Shown: piece by piece, positions 10,006-21,832 of the stretch
Layout of the letters: each line of letters opens with the position of its first letter
How positions within the stretch are numbered: the stretch's first letter is position 1
NCBI GenBank assembly: GCA_963791325.1
Contig: CAWBRU010000005.1
Coordinates: 124,001 to 188,000, forward strand
From: JBEVJK01 sp963791325
GTDB taxonomy: Bacteria; Pseudomonadota; Alphaproteobacteria; Rhizobiales; Rhizobiaceae
Length of the DNA stretch: 64,000 nucleotides
Direction: 5' to 3'
Notes under the pieces: generated by a model
Database searches by the model: none
What the model was told of the DNA's origin: nothing
Seen by the model: only the letters and a program-made list of their open reading frames with translations
Made by a program: the position numbers and the translations under genes

Positions 10006-11220
10006 TCAGCCACCGCCTCGCGCGGCGACCAGGCCAGCCGGCGGCAGCGAGATCCGGCTGTCCGGCGCGTCGACACCGAACAAGGTGTTGTGCAATTGGC
10101 TGAGCCCGATGGCGGTCGCGCCGATGATCGCGGCGCGGGCGCCGAGCTCGCTGGCCTCGACATTGACCGGGTAGGGAAAGCATTGCGGCAACAGCGCCTG
10201 CACGCGGGTGAGAACCTCCGGGCGCAGCCCGATCGAGCCGCCGAGGATCACCTTCTCCGGATTGGCGATCGCAGCAGATGGCCCCTATGCCGCAGGCGAG
10301 CAGGCGGGCCGTCTCGTCGACGATGGCGATCGCTGCGGCGTCGCCGTGCTGAGCGAGTTCGAAGATGACCGGTACGGCGACCTGCTGGCCCGATGCCGCC
10401 CGGTAGCGCTCAACGATGCCGTGCGTGCCGACAATGCGCTCGAAAGCGCCCGTACGGCAGCGCCTCGGGGCCGAACGGATCACCGGCAATCGGCAGGAAG
10501 CCAAGCTCGCCGGCGGCATTGCCCGCGCCCTTGACGAGCTGGCCTCCGACGATCAGCCCGCCGCCGATGCCGGTGCCGAGCGCGACATAGGCGAGGTTGT
10601 CGACGCCCTGGCCACGCCCCTGCCAGTGCTCGCCGAGCACGGCCAGGTTGACGTCGTTCTCGATCAGCACGTCGACGCCGAAGGCGCTCTCGAAAGCCGC
10701 CGCCACATCCATGCGCGTCGAAGCCGCGGATATTGGGCGCCAGCAGGACGCGGCCGGTGCGGTGGTCCGGCGCGCCCGGAACGCCGATCACCGCCAGGCG
10801 GATCTTGGCGCGGCTGATGCCTCGCTTGGCTGCCGCCTGCAGCGCCAACGCGGCAATGGCCTTGACCAAAGCGTCGCCGCCCTGCATCCCGGTCGGCATC
10901 GTCTCCTCGACCAGGATCTGACCGGCAAGGTCGGTAATGGCGACGCGGACCTTGGTGCCGCCGAGATCGACAGCAACGATGAAGGCGGCGTCGACGACCA
11001 ACTCGTAGGTCACCGCGCTGCGGCCGACATGGCCGCTGGTCCGCCCGGTTTCCTCGACCCAGCCTTCCTGCTCGAGCAGCCGTACGATTTCGGAGATGGT
11101 CTGCTTGGAGAGGCCGGTCTGCTTGGCGATCGAGGCGCGCGAGATCGGTCCGGCCTGAACGATGGCCTCCATGACCGAGCGCTGCGAAAAACGCCGTGAA
11201 ATGCGCGAGGCCTCAGCCAC
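10006..11220 (-). pseudogene. ROK-family transcriptional regulator, frameshifted, GTG start
   Basis: N-terminal winged helix ('GPISRASIAKQTGLSKQTIS') followed by the ROK sugar-kinase-like domain: 'FIVAVDLGGTKVRVAITD' (phosphate-1), 'IENDVNLAVLGEHWQGRG', 'LAYVALGTGIGGGLIVGG' and the C-terminal 'GLRPEVLTRVQALLPQCFP'. Such NagC/XylR-type proteins repress transport and catabolism operons and are released by a sugar ligand. The GTG at 11218-11220 has an AAAGGGGG ribosome site five bases upstream. Upstream in-frame codons lack one. Frame breaks lie near 10725, 10455 and 10280. It heads the leftward operon to 3464 and probably controls it. It is divergent from the cysteine hydrolase at 11296, and the 75-bp spacer would hold both promoters. 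Confidence 0.8.
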
Positions 11221-11295
11221 GGAGCCCCCTTTAATTCGTTCTGTCACCGAACTTAACCTTGCGCAGAGAAGAGTCAAACAAAAAACGCAGGCAGC

Positions 11296-11955
11296 GTGGG
11301 CCCGGACGATCGGCAGACGCACGAACCCGGCGGCCTGCCCGGCGGTTTTGTCGCGATGATCAAAGAAGAGCTGGGTCCGCACTGGGCCCATATCTGCGTC
11401 GACATGCAGCTTCTGTTCGCCCCCGGCGAGGATTGGGGCCTCGCCTGGCTGCCCAAGGTCGTGCCGAGGATCGCCAGCCTGTGCGCGGTCGATCCTTCCC
11501 GCACGGTGTTTTCACCCGCTTCATCCCGGCACGGCGGCCGGGAGAGGGGCAGGGGCGTTGGCGCAGCTATTATTGCCGCTGGGCAAATCTCACCTTGGAG
11601 GAAGGTGGCCGGCCGCTGATCGAGTTGGTTCCCGAGCTATCGGGATTCGCGCCGCCCGCGGATGTGATCGACAAGCCGGTCTACTCGCCCTGGATCGGCT
11701 CGGATCTTCGGGCGCGCTTGGAGGGGCGGGGGGTCGATACTCTGTTGGTGACCGGCGGCGAGACCGACATGTGCGTACTGTCCACCATTCTTGGCGGGAT
11801 CGATTGGGGTTGCCGGACGGTGCTGGTTGCAGACGGCGTATGAAGCGCTTCCGACGAGGCGCACAACGCCATGCTCAGCCTGTTCGGCAAGCGCTACAGC
11901 CAGCATGTCGAGACGGCGGAGATCGCCGAGCTCGTCGATCGCCTGTCGGGGTGAG
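11296..11955 (+). pseudogene. Cysteine hydrolase, isochorismatase-like, frameshifted
   Basis: Starts at GTG 11296 or ATG 11356 (MIKEELGPHWAHICVDMQ). The family triad is visible: Asp in 'HICVDMQLLFAPGEDWG', a Lys in 'VIDKPVYSPWIGSDL', and the nucleophile Cys in 'LLVTGGETDMCVLSTILGG'. The C-terminus 'SDEAHNAMLSLFGKRYSQHV' and 'TAEIAELVDRLSG' is also typical. Members cleave amides (nicotinamidase, ureidoacrylate and N-carbamoyl hydrolases) or isochorismate; the substrate cannot be chosen from sequence. Frame breaks occur near 11510 and 11840. At the second break, a single missing base would remove an apparent TGA. It is transcribed away from the ROK operon, from a shared 75-bp intergenic spacer. 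Confidence 0.7.
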
Positions 11956-11979
11956 CGCATCCTGCGCGCGGTTAAACGG

Positions 11980-12210
11980 CTACGGGATCTCGCCGAGATC
12001 CTGCTGGCGCGCGGCGACGAACTCGCGGATCGCACCTGCCCGTTCGGCGTAGCCGCCGCCGAGCGCCTCCATGGCCGCCGCGAAATCGTCGACATCGTTC
12101 TCAGGAAAGGCCGATTCGAGGTTGTTCAGCAGTCCGGCCACGGTGGTCTCGTCCGTGATCGGCTGCTTGCGGAGAAAGTCGACAATGGCTGGCTGGGCGT
12201 TGTCGGACAC
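11980..12210 (-). CDS. Hypothetical 76-residue protein, GTG start
   Basis: Reads MSDNAQPAIVDFLRKQPITD and ends 'AARQQDLGEIP'. The GTG start has GGGGAGCTGAGG upstream. It is acidic, mostly helical and has no membrane segment. I do not recognise the family. It lies between the convergent cysteine hydrolase gene and the 44-bp repeat. The frame is intact and codon use matches the neighbours, so it is probably a real gene. Confidence 0.55.
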   Translation of the reverse strand: MSDNAQPAIVDFLRKQPITDETTVAGLLNNLESAFPENDVDDFAAAMEALGGGYAERAGAIREFVAARQQDLGEIP

Positions 12211-12293
12211 GTCCTCAGCTCCCCTTCCGGTTCATTTTCCCTCACTTTGGAAAGCTTGAAGCGCCCGCAAGGTTCCGCAAGATCCGTCCCGGA

Positions 12294-12337
12294 GCAACTC
12301 CAGGAGAAGCGGAAACCCGTTCCCCGTCCAGAATTGC
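12294..12337. repeat. 44-bp dispersed intergenic repeat, copy 2
   Basis: Begins GCAACTCCAGGAGAAGCGG and ends CAGAATTGC. It has the same length and orientation as the copy at 3369-3412, with scattered substitutions. It lies just 3' of the metallo-hydrolase stop. Confidence 0.7.
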
Positions 12338-12347
12338 GCTCAACGCT

Positions 12348-13181
12348 CTAACCGATCCTGACGATCCTGAAGCCCTCCACCTCCTTGACCACCTGATGCC
12401 CCTTCCAGCGCTCGATGTCGTGCAGGACGACCAGTTTCGACAGGTCGCCGCCGAGCTCGTCGTTCATCTTGTCGATGGTTTTCAGCTGTTCCCAGACGCT
12501 GCCGACCGCATTGTTGAGCGGCACATAGACCCCGTCATCATGGTGGCCGGTGAATTGCCGCCGCGAATACACGCAATCGCCGGAAATGACCCGGCGGCCG
12601 GCCGGCGTGTCGACGAGGACGAATTGCTGCCCGATCGTGTGGCCGCTGCCCAGCCGCACGTGGATGCCGGGCAGAACATTGTCCTTGTCGCCATCGACCA
12701 GCGTCACCCGGTGCTCGATCGAGGCTTCGAGGGCCTGGCGCAGATTATCCGGGTCGATGATTGCGGTCAGGTGGGCGAAGCGCTTGGGCAGGGCGATGGC
12801 CTCGTACCAGGACAGCAGCTCGCTTTTCTGGATGTAGAGAGCCGCCTCGGGGAACTCGCCGATCGAACCCATGTGGTCGAAATGGGCGTGGGTGATAAAG
12901 ATGTCGCTTATGGAAGCGGCAGAGACGCCAAGCTCTTCGAGCATGCGCAGCGGCGAAATCCAGGCGGGAATGCCGAACTTTCGCGAGTAGCTGGAATCGT
13001 CCTGCATGAACCCGGTATCGATCAGAATATTTCGGTTGCCCTGTCGGGCGAGGACGAAGGAGAACGGCAGGTCCATCACGCCGTCATGGTACATGCCGCT
13101 GATCAGGTCTACCCAGGGCTGATCCTTGGAGCGGGCATATTCGAGGACGTAGAGATCCCAAACGGCGGGATGTTCGGTCAT
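12348..13181 (-). CDS. MBL-fold metallo-hydrolase, AHL-lactonase-like
   Basis: 277 residues and intact. The metallo-beta-lactamase signature HxHxDH is 'FITHAHFDHMGS'. Further metal ligands are the His in 'VRLGSGHTIGQQFVLVDT', the Asp in 'VISGDCVYSR' and the His in 'LVVLHDIERW'. The order and spacing fit N-acyl homoserine lactonase-like hydrolases, which also include sugar-lactone and other lactone-opening enzymes. The start MTEHPAVWDLYVLEYARSK has GGGAGGGACC upstream. It is the last gene of a sugar ABC operon, 17 bases after the permease stop, so a role on a lactone form of the imported compound is as likely as quorum quenching. There is no signal peptide. Confidence 0.8.
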   Translation of the reverse strand: MTEHPAVWDLYVLEYARSKDQPWVDLISGMYHDGVMDLPFSFVLARQGNRNILIDTGFMQDDSSYSRKFGIPAWISPLRMLEELGVSAASISDIFITHAHFDHMGSIGEFPEAALYIQKSELLSWYEAIALPKRFAHLTAIIDPDNLRQALEASIEHRVTLVDGDKDNVLPGIHVRLGSGHTIGQQFVLVDTPAGRRVISGDCVYSRRQFTGHHDDGVYVPLNNAVGSVWEQLKTIDKMNDELGGDLSKLVVLHDIERWKGHQVVKEVEGFRIVRIG

Positions 13182-13198
13182 GGTCCCTCCCTGGCCGG

Positions 13199-14191
13199 TT
13201 AGCTTTCGGCGAGCGCGCGCCCAAGGCTGGCGAGGCCGACGGCGACGATGAGAATGGCGCCTTGGAAGACGAATTGCGAGAAGGTCGGTGCGCCGAAGAT
13301 GTTCAGTCCATTGAAGCCGAGCACGATGATCAGCGTACCGATGAACGTGCCGAAGATGTGGAATTCGCCGTCGCGCAGCGTCGCGGAACCGAGGAAGACG
13401 GCGGCGAAGGCGGTCAGCAGGTAGGCATCGGCGGCATTGGTCGTGCCGCTGCCGAGCCGCGAGGCAAGCAGGACCCCGGTCAGCGCCGCACAGGCGCCCG
13501 AGAGCACGAATCCCAGGATCTTGATGCGGTCGACCTGGATGCCGGCCAGTCGTGCCGCGACCGGGTTGCCGCCGACGGCCTGGATCTCCTGGCCGATCGG
13601 GGTGCGCTCGACCAGCACCCACAGGCTGCCGAGCACCAGCGCCATGACGATGATCGGGTTGGGGATGCCGACCAGCCAGCGTCCCAGTGCAAGCTGCAGA
13701 AAGGCTTCAGGAACGCCGGAGACGATCGGCACGCCCGCCGAATAGGCGAAGGACAAGCCGACCAGGATGGTGCCGACCCCCAGCGTGGCGATCACCGAGT
13801 TGACCTTGAGCTTGGTGACGATCAGCCCGTTGACGACGCCGATCCGCCGCACCGAGGGCGATCACGATCAGGATCGCGAGAGGGATGGGCAGCTGGTTCT
13901 TGACGATCAGACCGGTGACCAACACGCCGTGCAGGCTAGCCGCATAGCCGACCGACAGGTCGAGCTCGCCGACGATCACCGCCATGGTCAGGCCGCCGGC
14001 GATGATCATCGCCAGCGAAGCCTGGTTGAGCACGTTGACGAAATTGTTGACGGTCGGAAAGGCGCGCGGCGACAGGATCGAGAAGACGATGACCATCAGC
14101 ACCAGCCCGATGATGGTGCCGTAGCGGGCAAACACGCCGAGCGCTGCCTTGGTCGCGGGTGACAGACGCCGCGCCGTGGTGCGCAACTCGC

Positions 14192-14195
<4 letters not shown>
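13199..14195 (-). pseudogene. Sugar ABC transporter permease (RbsC-type), one frame break
   Basis: Start MSELRTTARRLSPATKAALG, then multi-spanning segments: 'YGTIIGLVLMVIVFSILSP', 'ASLAMIIAGGLTMAVIVGEL', 'ELDLSVGYAASLHGVLV', 'LPIPLAILIVIALG', 'KVNSVIATLGVGTILVGL', 'YLLTAFAAVFLGSATLRDGE' and 'FIGTLIIVLGFNGLNIFGA'. This is the full BPD_transp_2 pattern in about 330 codons with a single frame break near 13855. The start ATG overlaps the end of the upstream ATPase gene by four bases, so the two are translationally coupled. It forms the membrane channel with the ATPase at 14192 and the binding protein at 15771. Confidence 0.8.
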
Positions 14196-15724
<1,529 letters not shown>

Positions 15725-15770
15725 CTCGTGCGATCCCGGAGCTTCGTTCACCCGCGCGTCACGCCGTGGT

Positions 15771-16709
15771 TCACTTCAGCGCGTCTGGATGCTCGCCGGT
15801 GAATGCCTCGACGGTTTCCTTGGTAACCAGCACCGCGGGCACCTCGACAGCCTTGGGCTGCCAGCTTGCGCCGGCCTTCTGGATGTCGGGCAGCAGCTTG
15901 ATCATGTTGAGGCCTTCCGTATAGCTGTCCTGCCAAGCGGTGGCGGTCATGAAGCCGTTCTTGATGTTCTCGAGTGCTTGCGCATTGCCGTTCACGCCGT
16001 AGACCTTGACGTCGTCTCTGCCCTGGGCGCGGAGCGAGCCGATGGCGCCGATCGCCGGATCGTCCCAGCAGCCCCAGATCGCCAGATTTTCATCCCCGGC
16101 AGGATGCGAGGCAAGCCATGCATTGGCATATTGGGCGCCGTCCTCGAAATAGCCGGGAATGCGGACCTCGTTCTTGGTCACCTTGATGTCGGGATGGCTG
16201 GCGAGCGCCTTGTCGAACTCGACCTCCCGGTTCCGGCAGACCTCGCCGGTGTGGTAGGTGAGCGCCAGGATCGAACCCTTGCCGTCCATGGTCTTCAGCA
16301 TCAGCTCGTTGACCGGCACGACCATCGGGCCGCCGGAGCCGTTGGTCGCGGCCACCGAACCGCCGAGGCCGCCACCCCAGGTGACGACCGGAATGCCGGC
16401 CGACTTGGCCGCGTCGAGCCCGGCGCCGATCGACGAGAACGGAAACACCATGTCGACGATTGCGGCAGCGCCACGCTGGGCAAAGTTCTGGATGGCGGCA
16501 TTGGCCTGGTCGGCGTTGCCGGCGGCATCGATGACCGAGACCTCCCAGCCGAGCTCCTTGGCCGCAGCCTCGGCGCCCTTGATGTAGCGCGCATTGTTGG
16601 CCTCGGTGGCCGAGATCGAAACGATGCCGACCAGCGGCTTGTCGGCTGCCAAGGCCGGGGCGGCGATCGCGACTAAAATCAGCGCGGCACCCGTGACGAA
16701 CTGCTTCAT
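15771..16709 (-). CDS. Sugar ABC transporter substrate-binding protein (RbsB-type)
   Basis: 312 residues and intact. The signal peptide MKQFVTGAALILVAIAAPAL is followed by A/ADKPLVGIVSISATEANN. Both lobes of the periplasmic binding protein fold are present: 'ARYIKGAEAAAKELGWEVSV', 'GAAAIVDMVFPFSSIGAGL', 'GIPVVTWGGGLGGSVAA', 'ENLAIWGCWDDPAIGAIGSL' and 'DVKVYGVNGNAQALENIKNG'. The start is set by GAGGAGACC just before ATG 16707-16709; an in-frame ATG 15 bases upstream lacks a site. It heads the operon 15771-14192-13199-12348. It is divergent from the LacI gene, with an operator-like palindrome at 16747-16758 about 38 bases before the start. The ligand is unknown. Confidence 0.9.
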   Translation of the reverse strand: MKQFVTGAALILVAIAAPALAADKPLVGIVSISATEANNARYIKGAEAAAKELGWEVSVIDAAGNADQANAAIQNFAQRGAAAIVDMVFPFSSIGAGLDAAKSAGIPVVTWGGGLGGSVAATNGSGGPMVVPVNELMLKTMDGKGSILALTYHTGEVCRNREVEFDKALASHPDIKVTKNEVRIPGYFEDGAQYANAWLASHPAGDENLAIWGCWDDPAIGAIGSLRAQGRDDVKVYGVNGNAQALENIKNGFMTATAWQDSYTEGLNMIKLLPDIQKAGASWQPKAVEVPAVLVTKETVEAFTGEHPDALK

Positions 16710-16746
16710 GGTCTCCTCCCTCACCGAACAGCGGCTCGCACCTGAA

Positions 16747-16758
16747 CGAACCGTTTCG
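16747..16758. promoter_or_regulatory. Operator-like palindrome before the substrate-binding gene
   Basis: CGAACCGTTTCG: arms CGAA/TTCG around a central CG, the general shape of LacI-family operators. It lies in the leader or promoter of the gene starting at 16709. Binding is inferred. Confidence 0.4.
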
Positions 16759-16842
16759 GAAGATTAGGCAAGCCGGCGGCCGAGGCAAGCCAATTCTGCT
16801 GGTGTTTGCCGCGATTTCGGGCTTACTTCTGCATTGAAAGTC

Positions 16843-16858
16843 AGCTAACCGATTAGCT
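16843..16858. promoter_or_regulatory. LacI-type operator before the LacI gene
   Basis: AGCTAACCGATTAGCT: perfect 6-bp arms AGCTAA/TTAGCT with a central CG, ending eight bases before the LacI ATG. Position and symmetry suggest autoregulation and control of the divergent transport operon. Confidence 0.55.
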
Positions 16859-16866
16859 CAACCTGC

Positions 16867-17885
16867 ATGGCCAACATCAAGGACGTCGCCCGTTCCGCGC
16901 GGGTCTCGACCGCTACCGTCTCGGCGGTGCTCAACGATTCCGCCTATGTCAGTCCGGACCTGCGCAGCCGGGTGCTGACTGCCATCAAGGCGCTCAACTA
17001 CGCGCCGTCGCTGGCTGCCCGCAACCTCAAGCACGGACGCAGCCAGCTGATCGCGCTCGCCGTCGCCGATCTCGCCAACCCGTTCTTCTGCGCGCGTGGT
17101 CTGGGCGGCGGAAGCGGCCGTCGCCGCCTGGGGCTATTCGCTGGTGGTGTTCAACAGCGACGAGAAGCCCGATGCCGAGCAGCGCATCCTCAGCCGCGTC
17201 CGGATGCTCTCCTGCGACGGCCTGATGCTGGTGCCGGTCGGCGATTCGACGCGCCATCTGCAGCTCGATGCCGACAGCAAGCCGATGCCGACCGTGCTGT
17301 TCGGGCGCACGGTGCGCCGACGACAAGTCCGATACGATCACCATCGACAATGTCTCGGCCGGCCGGCAGGCGACGGACTATCTGCTCGACCTCGGCCACC
17401 GCCGCATCGGCTCGGTCACCGGGCCGCTGCACGTCACCACCGGCACAGCGGCCGGCTCGACGGCATGCTGACGGCCATGCAGGCGCGCGGACTGGCGCCC
17501 GAGCCGCAGCATGTGCGCTCCGGCGAATTCCGCGAGGATGCCGCCTATTCGGTTGCGCGCAGCCTGCTCGAGCAGCCGGACCGCCCGACCGCGCTCTACG
17601 TCGCCAGCGGCGTGATGGCGCTCGGGGTGATGCGCGCAATCGCCGACTCGGACCTGCGCTGCCCGGCCGACATCTCGATTGCCTCGACCGATACCATCCC
17701 GGGCATCGGCGGCCTCAGGCCGCGGCTCACCCGGACCGAGCACCCGGTCGTCGACATGACCAATGAGGCGGTGCGGCTGCTGGTCGACCGCATCAGGCGC
17801 GGCGACGCGGCCGAGCGCCGCAACGTCGTGTTCCAGCCGATCGCTGGTGGTCGGCAACAGCTGCGCGCCGTGGCGGGGCGACTGA
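16867..17885 (+). pseudogene. LacI-family transcriptional regulator, frameshifted
   Basis: Starts MANIKDVARSARVSTATVSA, the LacI helix-turn-helix with hinge helix 'SLAARNLKHGRSQLIALAVA'. The periplasmic-binding-like ligand domain follows: 'WGYSLVVFNSDEKPDAEQRI', 'DGLMLVPVGDSTRHLQ', 'DTITIDNVSAGRQATDYLLD', 'LGHRRIGSVTGPLHV', 'PTALYVASGVMALGVMRAI', 'DISIASTDTIPGIGGLRPRL' and the end 'LVVGNSCAPWRGD'. Breaks near 17090, 17315, 17455 and 17843. It is divergent from the substrate-binding gene at 16709 and convergent with the permease at 17952. It lies between two sugar ABC operons and may regulate one or both. A perfect-arm palindrome lies just before the start. Confidence 0.8.
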
Positions 17886-17951
17886 CGCGCCACCGAGACT
17901 CGGGTGTCCAGCCGGCTTGCGCAGGATGGCCAGCCGACGCCGCGGCTGCGG

Positions 17952-18988
17952 TCAGCCGGTGCGTCGCCGCGACTTGGCGAAGGTGTCGAAGGCGACGGCC
18001 AGCACGATGATCACGCCGATGATGATCTGCTGGATGTAGGAGGAGACGTTCATCAGCACGAGGCCGTTGAGGAGGACGCCGATCAGGATGGTGCCGATGA
18101 CCGTGCCGAAGATCGTGCCGACGCCGCCGAACAGGCTGGTGCCGCCGATCACCACCGAGGCGATGACGGTCAGCTCGTAGCCGGTGCCGGCGACCGCCTC
18201 GGCCGAGTTCAGCCGCGCGCGAGCACGAAGGCGCCGAGCCCGGCGAAGAAGCCCATGATGACGTAGACGCTGCGTGATGACGCGCGCGGACGTTGAGGCC
18301 GGACAGCCGCGCCGCCTCCGGATTGCCGCCGACCGCGTAGACCTGCCGGCCGTAGCGGGTGTAGCGCAGCACGATATGGGCGAGCACGGCGAAGACGAGG
18401 AAGATGATCGACCGGGCACCGGCACCTGGCCGAAGATGCGGCCCTGGCCCCACCAGACGAAGATCGGGTCGAAGCCGCTGATCGGGCCGCCGGCGGCAAA
18501 CAGCAGCGCAGCGCCGCGGAACGCCGACATGCCGCCGAGCGTCACGACGAAGGGCGGCACCTTGAGCCGGGTGATGGCGAAGCCCTGCAGAAGCCGCCGA
18601 CAAGGCCGACGGCGATCGCCGCGAGCGCCGCGAGATACCAGCCATAGCCGAGCGCGTCCTGGCCTTCGCCGACGGTGAAGCGGTTGACAGGCCGCCCTTG
18701 GCGACACGGCCGCGGCGACCAGGCCGGCGAAGGCGAGCAGCGAGCCGACCGAGAGATCGATGCCGGCGGTCAGGATGACGAAGGTCATGCCGATCGCCAG
18801 CAGGCCGTCGATCGAGACCTGGCGCATGACGTTGAAGAGATTGAGCGGCGACAGGAAGCGCGGCTCGGCGATGGCGAACGCCGCCATCAGCACGATCAGG
18901 AAGATCAGCGGCGCGAAGCGGGCCAGGAAGCCGAGACAGGTCGATCTTGGCCGCCGCCGCGTCGGCGCGCTGGGTTCGCCTCGGCCAT
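17952..18988 (-). pseudogene. Sugar ABC transporter permease (RbsC-type), frameshifted
   Basis: Starts MAEANPA with AGGAG upstream. Helices: 'FAPLIFLIVLMAAFAIAEP', 'DGLLAIGMTFVILTAGIDLS', 'GSLLAFAGLVAAAVS', 'LKVPPFVVTLGGMSAFRGA', 'YELTVIASVVIGGTSLFGGV', 'GTVIGTILIGVLLNGLVL' and 'IIIGVIIVLAVAFDTFAKSR'. This is the complete RbsC-type signature ('GIDLSVGSLLAF', 'VIGGTSLFGG') in about 345 codons with breaks near 18955, 18700, 18600, 18410, 18275 and 18220. It is the third gene of the leftward operon binding protein-ATPase-permease (21614 to 17952). Its stop faces the convergent LacI gene. Confidence 0.75.
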
Positions 18989-19008
18989 CAGCCCTTCTCT
19001 CCTCAAGC

Positions 19009-20553
19009 TCACGCCGCCTTCGCGCTGCAGCGTCATCATCGTCATCAGGATCTCCTCGGTCGCCTCGTCGCGCGCGATCTCGCCGGTCACGCGGCCCTCG
19101 CGCATCGTCACGATGCGGTCGCTGATCGCCAGGATCTCCGGCAGTTCGGAGGAGATGGCGATGACCGCGATCCCGGACTTGCGCCATCTCGAAGAGCAGA
19201 TTGTGCACCTCGACCTTGGCGCCGACATCGATGCCGCGCGTCGGCTCGTCGACGATCAGCACCTTCGGCCGAAGCGCCAGCCAGCGGGCGAGCACGACCT
19301 TCTGCTGGTTGCCGCCCGAGAGGTTGGCGACCGACCTGCTCCGGGCTCGCCATGCGGATGTTGAGCGCCCTGCGGAACTCCTCGACCAGCGCGCCGCTCC
19401 GCCGCCTCGTCGACGAAGATGCGCCAGCGGCGCGACGCTGATCGAGCGACGCCATGCTGAGATTCATGCGGATCGCCAGCGCCAGAAACAGCGCCTGCTG
19501 CTTGCGGTCCTCCGGAACCAGGCCGATGCCGTGGCGGATCGCCTCGCGCGGCGAGCGGATCGCCGACCGGCTTGCCGTCGACGATGATGCGGCCGGAATC
19601 GAACGGATCGGCGCCGAAGATCGCGCGCGCCATCTCGGTGCGGCCGGCGCCGACCAGTCCGGCAATGCCGAGGATCTCGCCGTGGCGCACCGACAGCGAG
19701 ACGTCGTCGAGCACGGTGGCGTGCGGATCCGGGCGTTGCCGCGGCGCGTCAGACCCTCGACGGCGAGCGCCACCTCGCCCGGCGTGCCGGCCTCGCGGCG
19801 CGCGAACAGCGCGTTCGACCTGCGCGTCCGACCATCAGCCGGATGATGCCGTCGACATCGGTATCGGCGACGGCGCCGCTGCCGACGCAGCCGGCCGTCG
19901 CGCAGCACGGTGTAGCGGTCGCAGATCTCGAACACCTCCTCGAGCCGATGGGTGACGAAGATGATGCGACAGGCCCTGCGCCTTCAGGTCGCGGATGATG
20001 CGGAAGAGCTTCTCGACCTCGGTCGACGACAAGGCCGAGGTCGGCTCGTCCATGACGATCAGCCGCGACTGCATCGACAGCGCCCGGGCGATCTCGACCA
20101 TCTGCTGCTCGGCGACCGACAGGTCGCGGACCAGCGTCATCGGGTTGCAGGTCGAGGCCGATGCGCTGGGTGATCGCCCGCGTCTCGCGCCGCCATGCTG
20201 CCGCCAGTTGACGAACGGCCGCGTGACCCGGCTCGCGCCCGATGAAGACGTTCTCGGCGATCGTCATGTTCGGCGCGAGCGTGAACTCCTGGTAGATCGT
20301 GACGATGCCGAGGCGCTGGGCGTCGTGCGGGTCGCGATGAGCTGCACGGGTCTGCCGGCGAAGCTCGATGGTTCCGGCATCCGGCCGCTGCGCGCCCGAC
20401 AGGATCTTCAGCAGCGTCGACTTGCCGGCGCCGTTCTCGCCGAGCAGCGCGTGGATCTCGCCGCGGCTCGACCTCGAAATCGACATTGTCGAGCGCCAGC
20501 ACGCCGGGAAAGCGCTTGCTGATCTTGCTGACGCTCAGGAGCGGTTCAGTCAT
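19009..20553 (-). pseudogene. Sugar ABC transporter ATP-binding protein (RbsA-type, two domains), frameshifted
   Basis: Starts MTEPLLSVSKISKRFPGVLA. First NBD: 'RGEIHALLGENGAGKSTLLK', 'LGIVTIYQEFTLAPNMTIAE', 'NVFIGREPG', 'DLSVAEQQMVEIARALSMQS', 'LIVMDEPTSALSSTEVEKL'. Second NBD: 'HGEILGIAGLVGAGRTEMAR' (family-normal degenerate P-loop), 'GLVPEDRKQQALFLALAIRM', 'RVLIVDEPTRGIDVGAKVEV', 'IAISSELPEILAISDRIV'. Length (about 515 codons) is right for RbsA. More than eight frame breaks occur; the stop is read as TGA at 19009-19011 after one of them. It lies between the binding protein (20651) and permease (18988) genes. Confidence 0.75.
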
Positions 20554-20650
20554 CGGCCATGCTGCCGGAGATGGAACAAGCGGGGGCCGCCGCCGGCTGT
20601 CGCGGCGGCAGAGGCCGCCACGCAGCGCGGCGGCCTCTCCGGGTTCGGCG

Positions 20651-21614
20651 CTACTTCACCTCGCCGATGCGCTCGGCCTCGTCGAGGTTGTCCTTGGTGA
20701 TGGCGATCGGGGTCAGCAGCGTGCACCTTGTCGGCCGGCTTGCTTGCCGTCGCGCAGGAACGCCACCAGCGTGTCGACGCGCCAGCGGCTCTGGCCGCCG
20801 GGCATCTGCTCGATCGTGGCGGTCAGCGTTGCCGTCGCGGATCTGGGCCAGCGCCTCGGGCAGCGCGTCGAAGCCGATCAGGACGACCTTGCCGTGAGAT
20901 TGCGCGCCTTCAGCGCCTCGATGGCGCCGAGCGCCATGTCGTCATTGGCGGCGACGATCACATCCGGCGGCGTCTGCCATGCCGGCGAGCGCCGACTTCG
21001 GTCACCGACAGGCCCTTGGCGCGGTCGAAGCCGGCGGTCTGCTCGAAGACGATCTTGTACTTGTCGGCCGCCTTGTCGAGCACGTTGTGCAGGCCCTTGT
21101 TGCGGTCGATGGCCGGGCTGGCGCCGGACTGGCCCTGCAGGTTCATGATGGTGGCGCCGTTCGGGAACAGCTTCATGATCAGCTCGCCCTGCGCCTCGCC
21201 GCCCTTGACGTTGTCGGCGCCGACATGGGCGAGGATGCCCGGCACCTTGTCGACCCGGCGGTCGATGGTGACGACGGGAATGCTTGGCGTCGACGGCCTC
21301 CTGCAGGGCCGGCGCCATGGCGTCGACCTCGTTCGGGCTGATGACGATGCCGTCGACGCCCTTGGGTGATCGCCGCCTCGATGTCGGCGGTCTGCTTGGG
21401 CGACGACACCTGGCCGTCGCTCTCGATCACGGTCGATGTCGCCGAGCTTCTCCGCTTCGGCCTTCATCTGGTTCATCATGTGGACGAAGAACGGAAAGGT
21501 CAGCCCGGGCACCGATTCCATGATCTTCAGGGGCTTGTCCTCGGCCTGCGCGGCCTGCAAGGCCCCGAACGCGATGCCGACGGCGCCGACCAGCGCCAAT
21601 GCCTGTTTCATCAT
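20651..21614 (-). pseudogene. Sugar ABC transporter substrate-binding protein (RbsB-type), frameshifted
   Basis: Signal peptide MMKQALALVGAVGIAFGALQ, then AAQA/EDKPLKIMESVPG. Blocks: 'LTFPFFVHMMNQMKAEAEKL', 'SDGQVSSPKQTADIEAAITQ', 'IPVVTIDRRVDKVPGILAHV', 'GADNVKGGEAQGELIMKLFP', 'GATIMNLQGQSGASPAIDRN', 'DVIVAANDDMALGAIEALKA', 'RWRVDTLVAFLRDGKQA' and the end 'ITKDNLDEAERIGEVK'. It is a standard ribose-binding-like protein of about 320 residues. Breaks at about 21428, 21362, 21288, 20985, 20886, 20826 and 20718; several are apparent single-base insertions falling between codons. A GGAGGAG site precedes the double ATG at 21611-21614. First gene of its operon, divergent from denD. Confidence 0.75.
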
Positions 21615-21832
21615 CTTTTTTCTCCTCCTCCAGAAAGGACTGCGACGCTAGTCTGACAAATGCTGCCCGTCAAACAACTCGATTGCGGTTGATCTTCGAG
21701 ATTGAACAAGACGCGGACCGACGGGCTCCCGATTGACTTGCGCCCCCGTCTGGTCCGAAAAGAAGCCGCGGCAGCCGGACGATGCAGATCCGCATCTTCT
21801 CCGCCCGCTCACCCCGCAGGCAGAGGTTCGAC

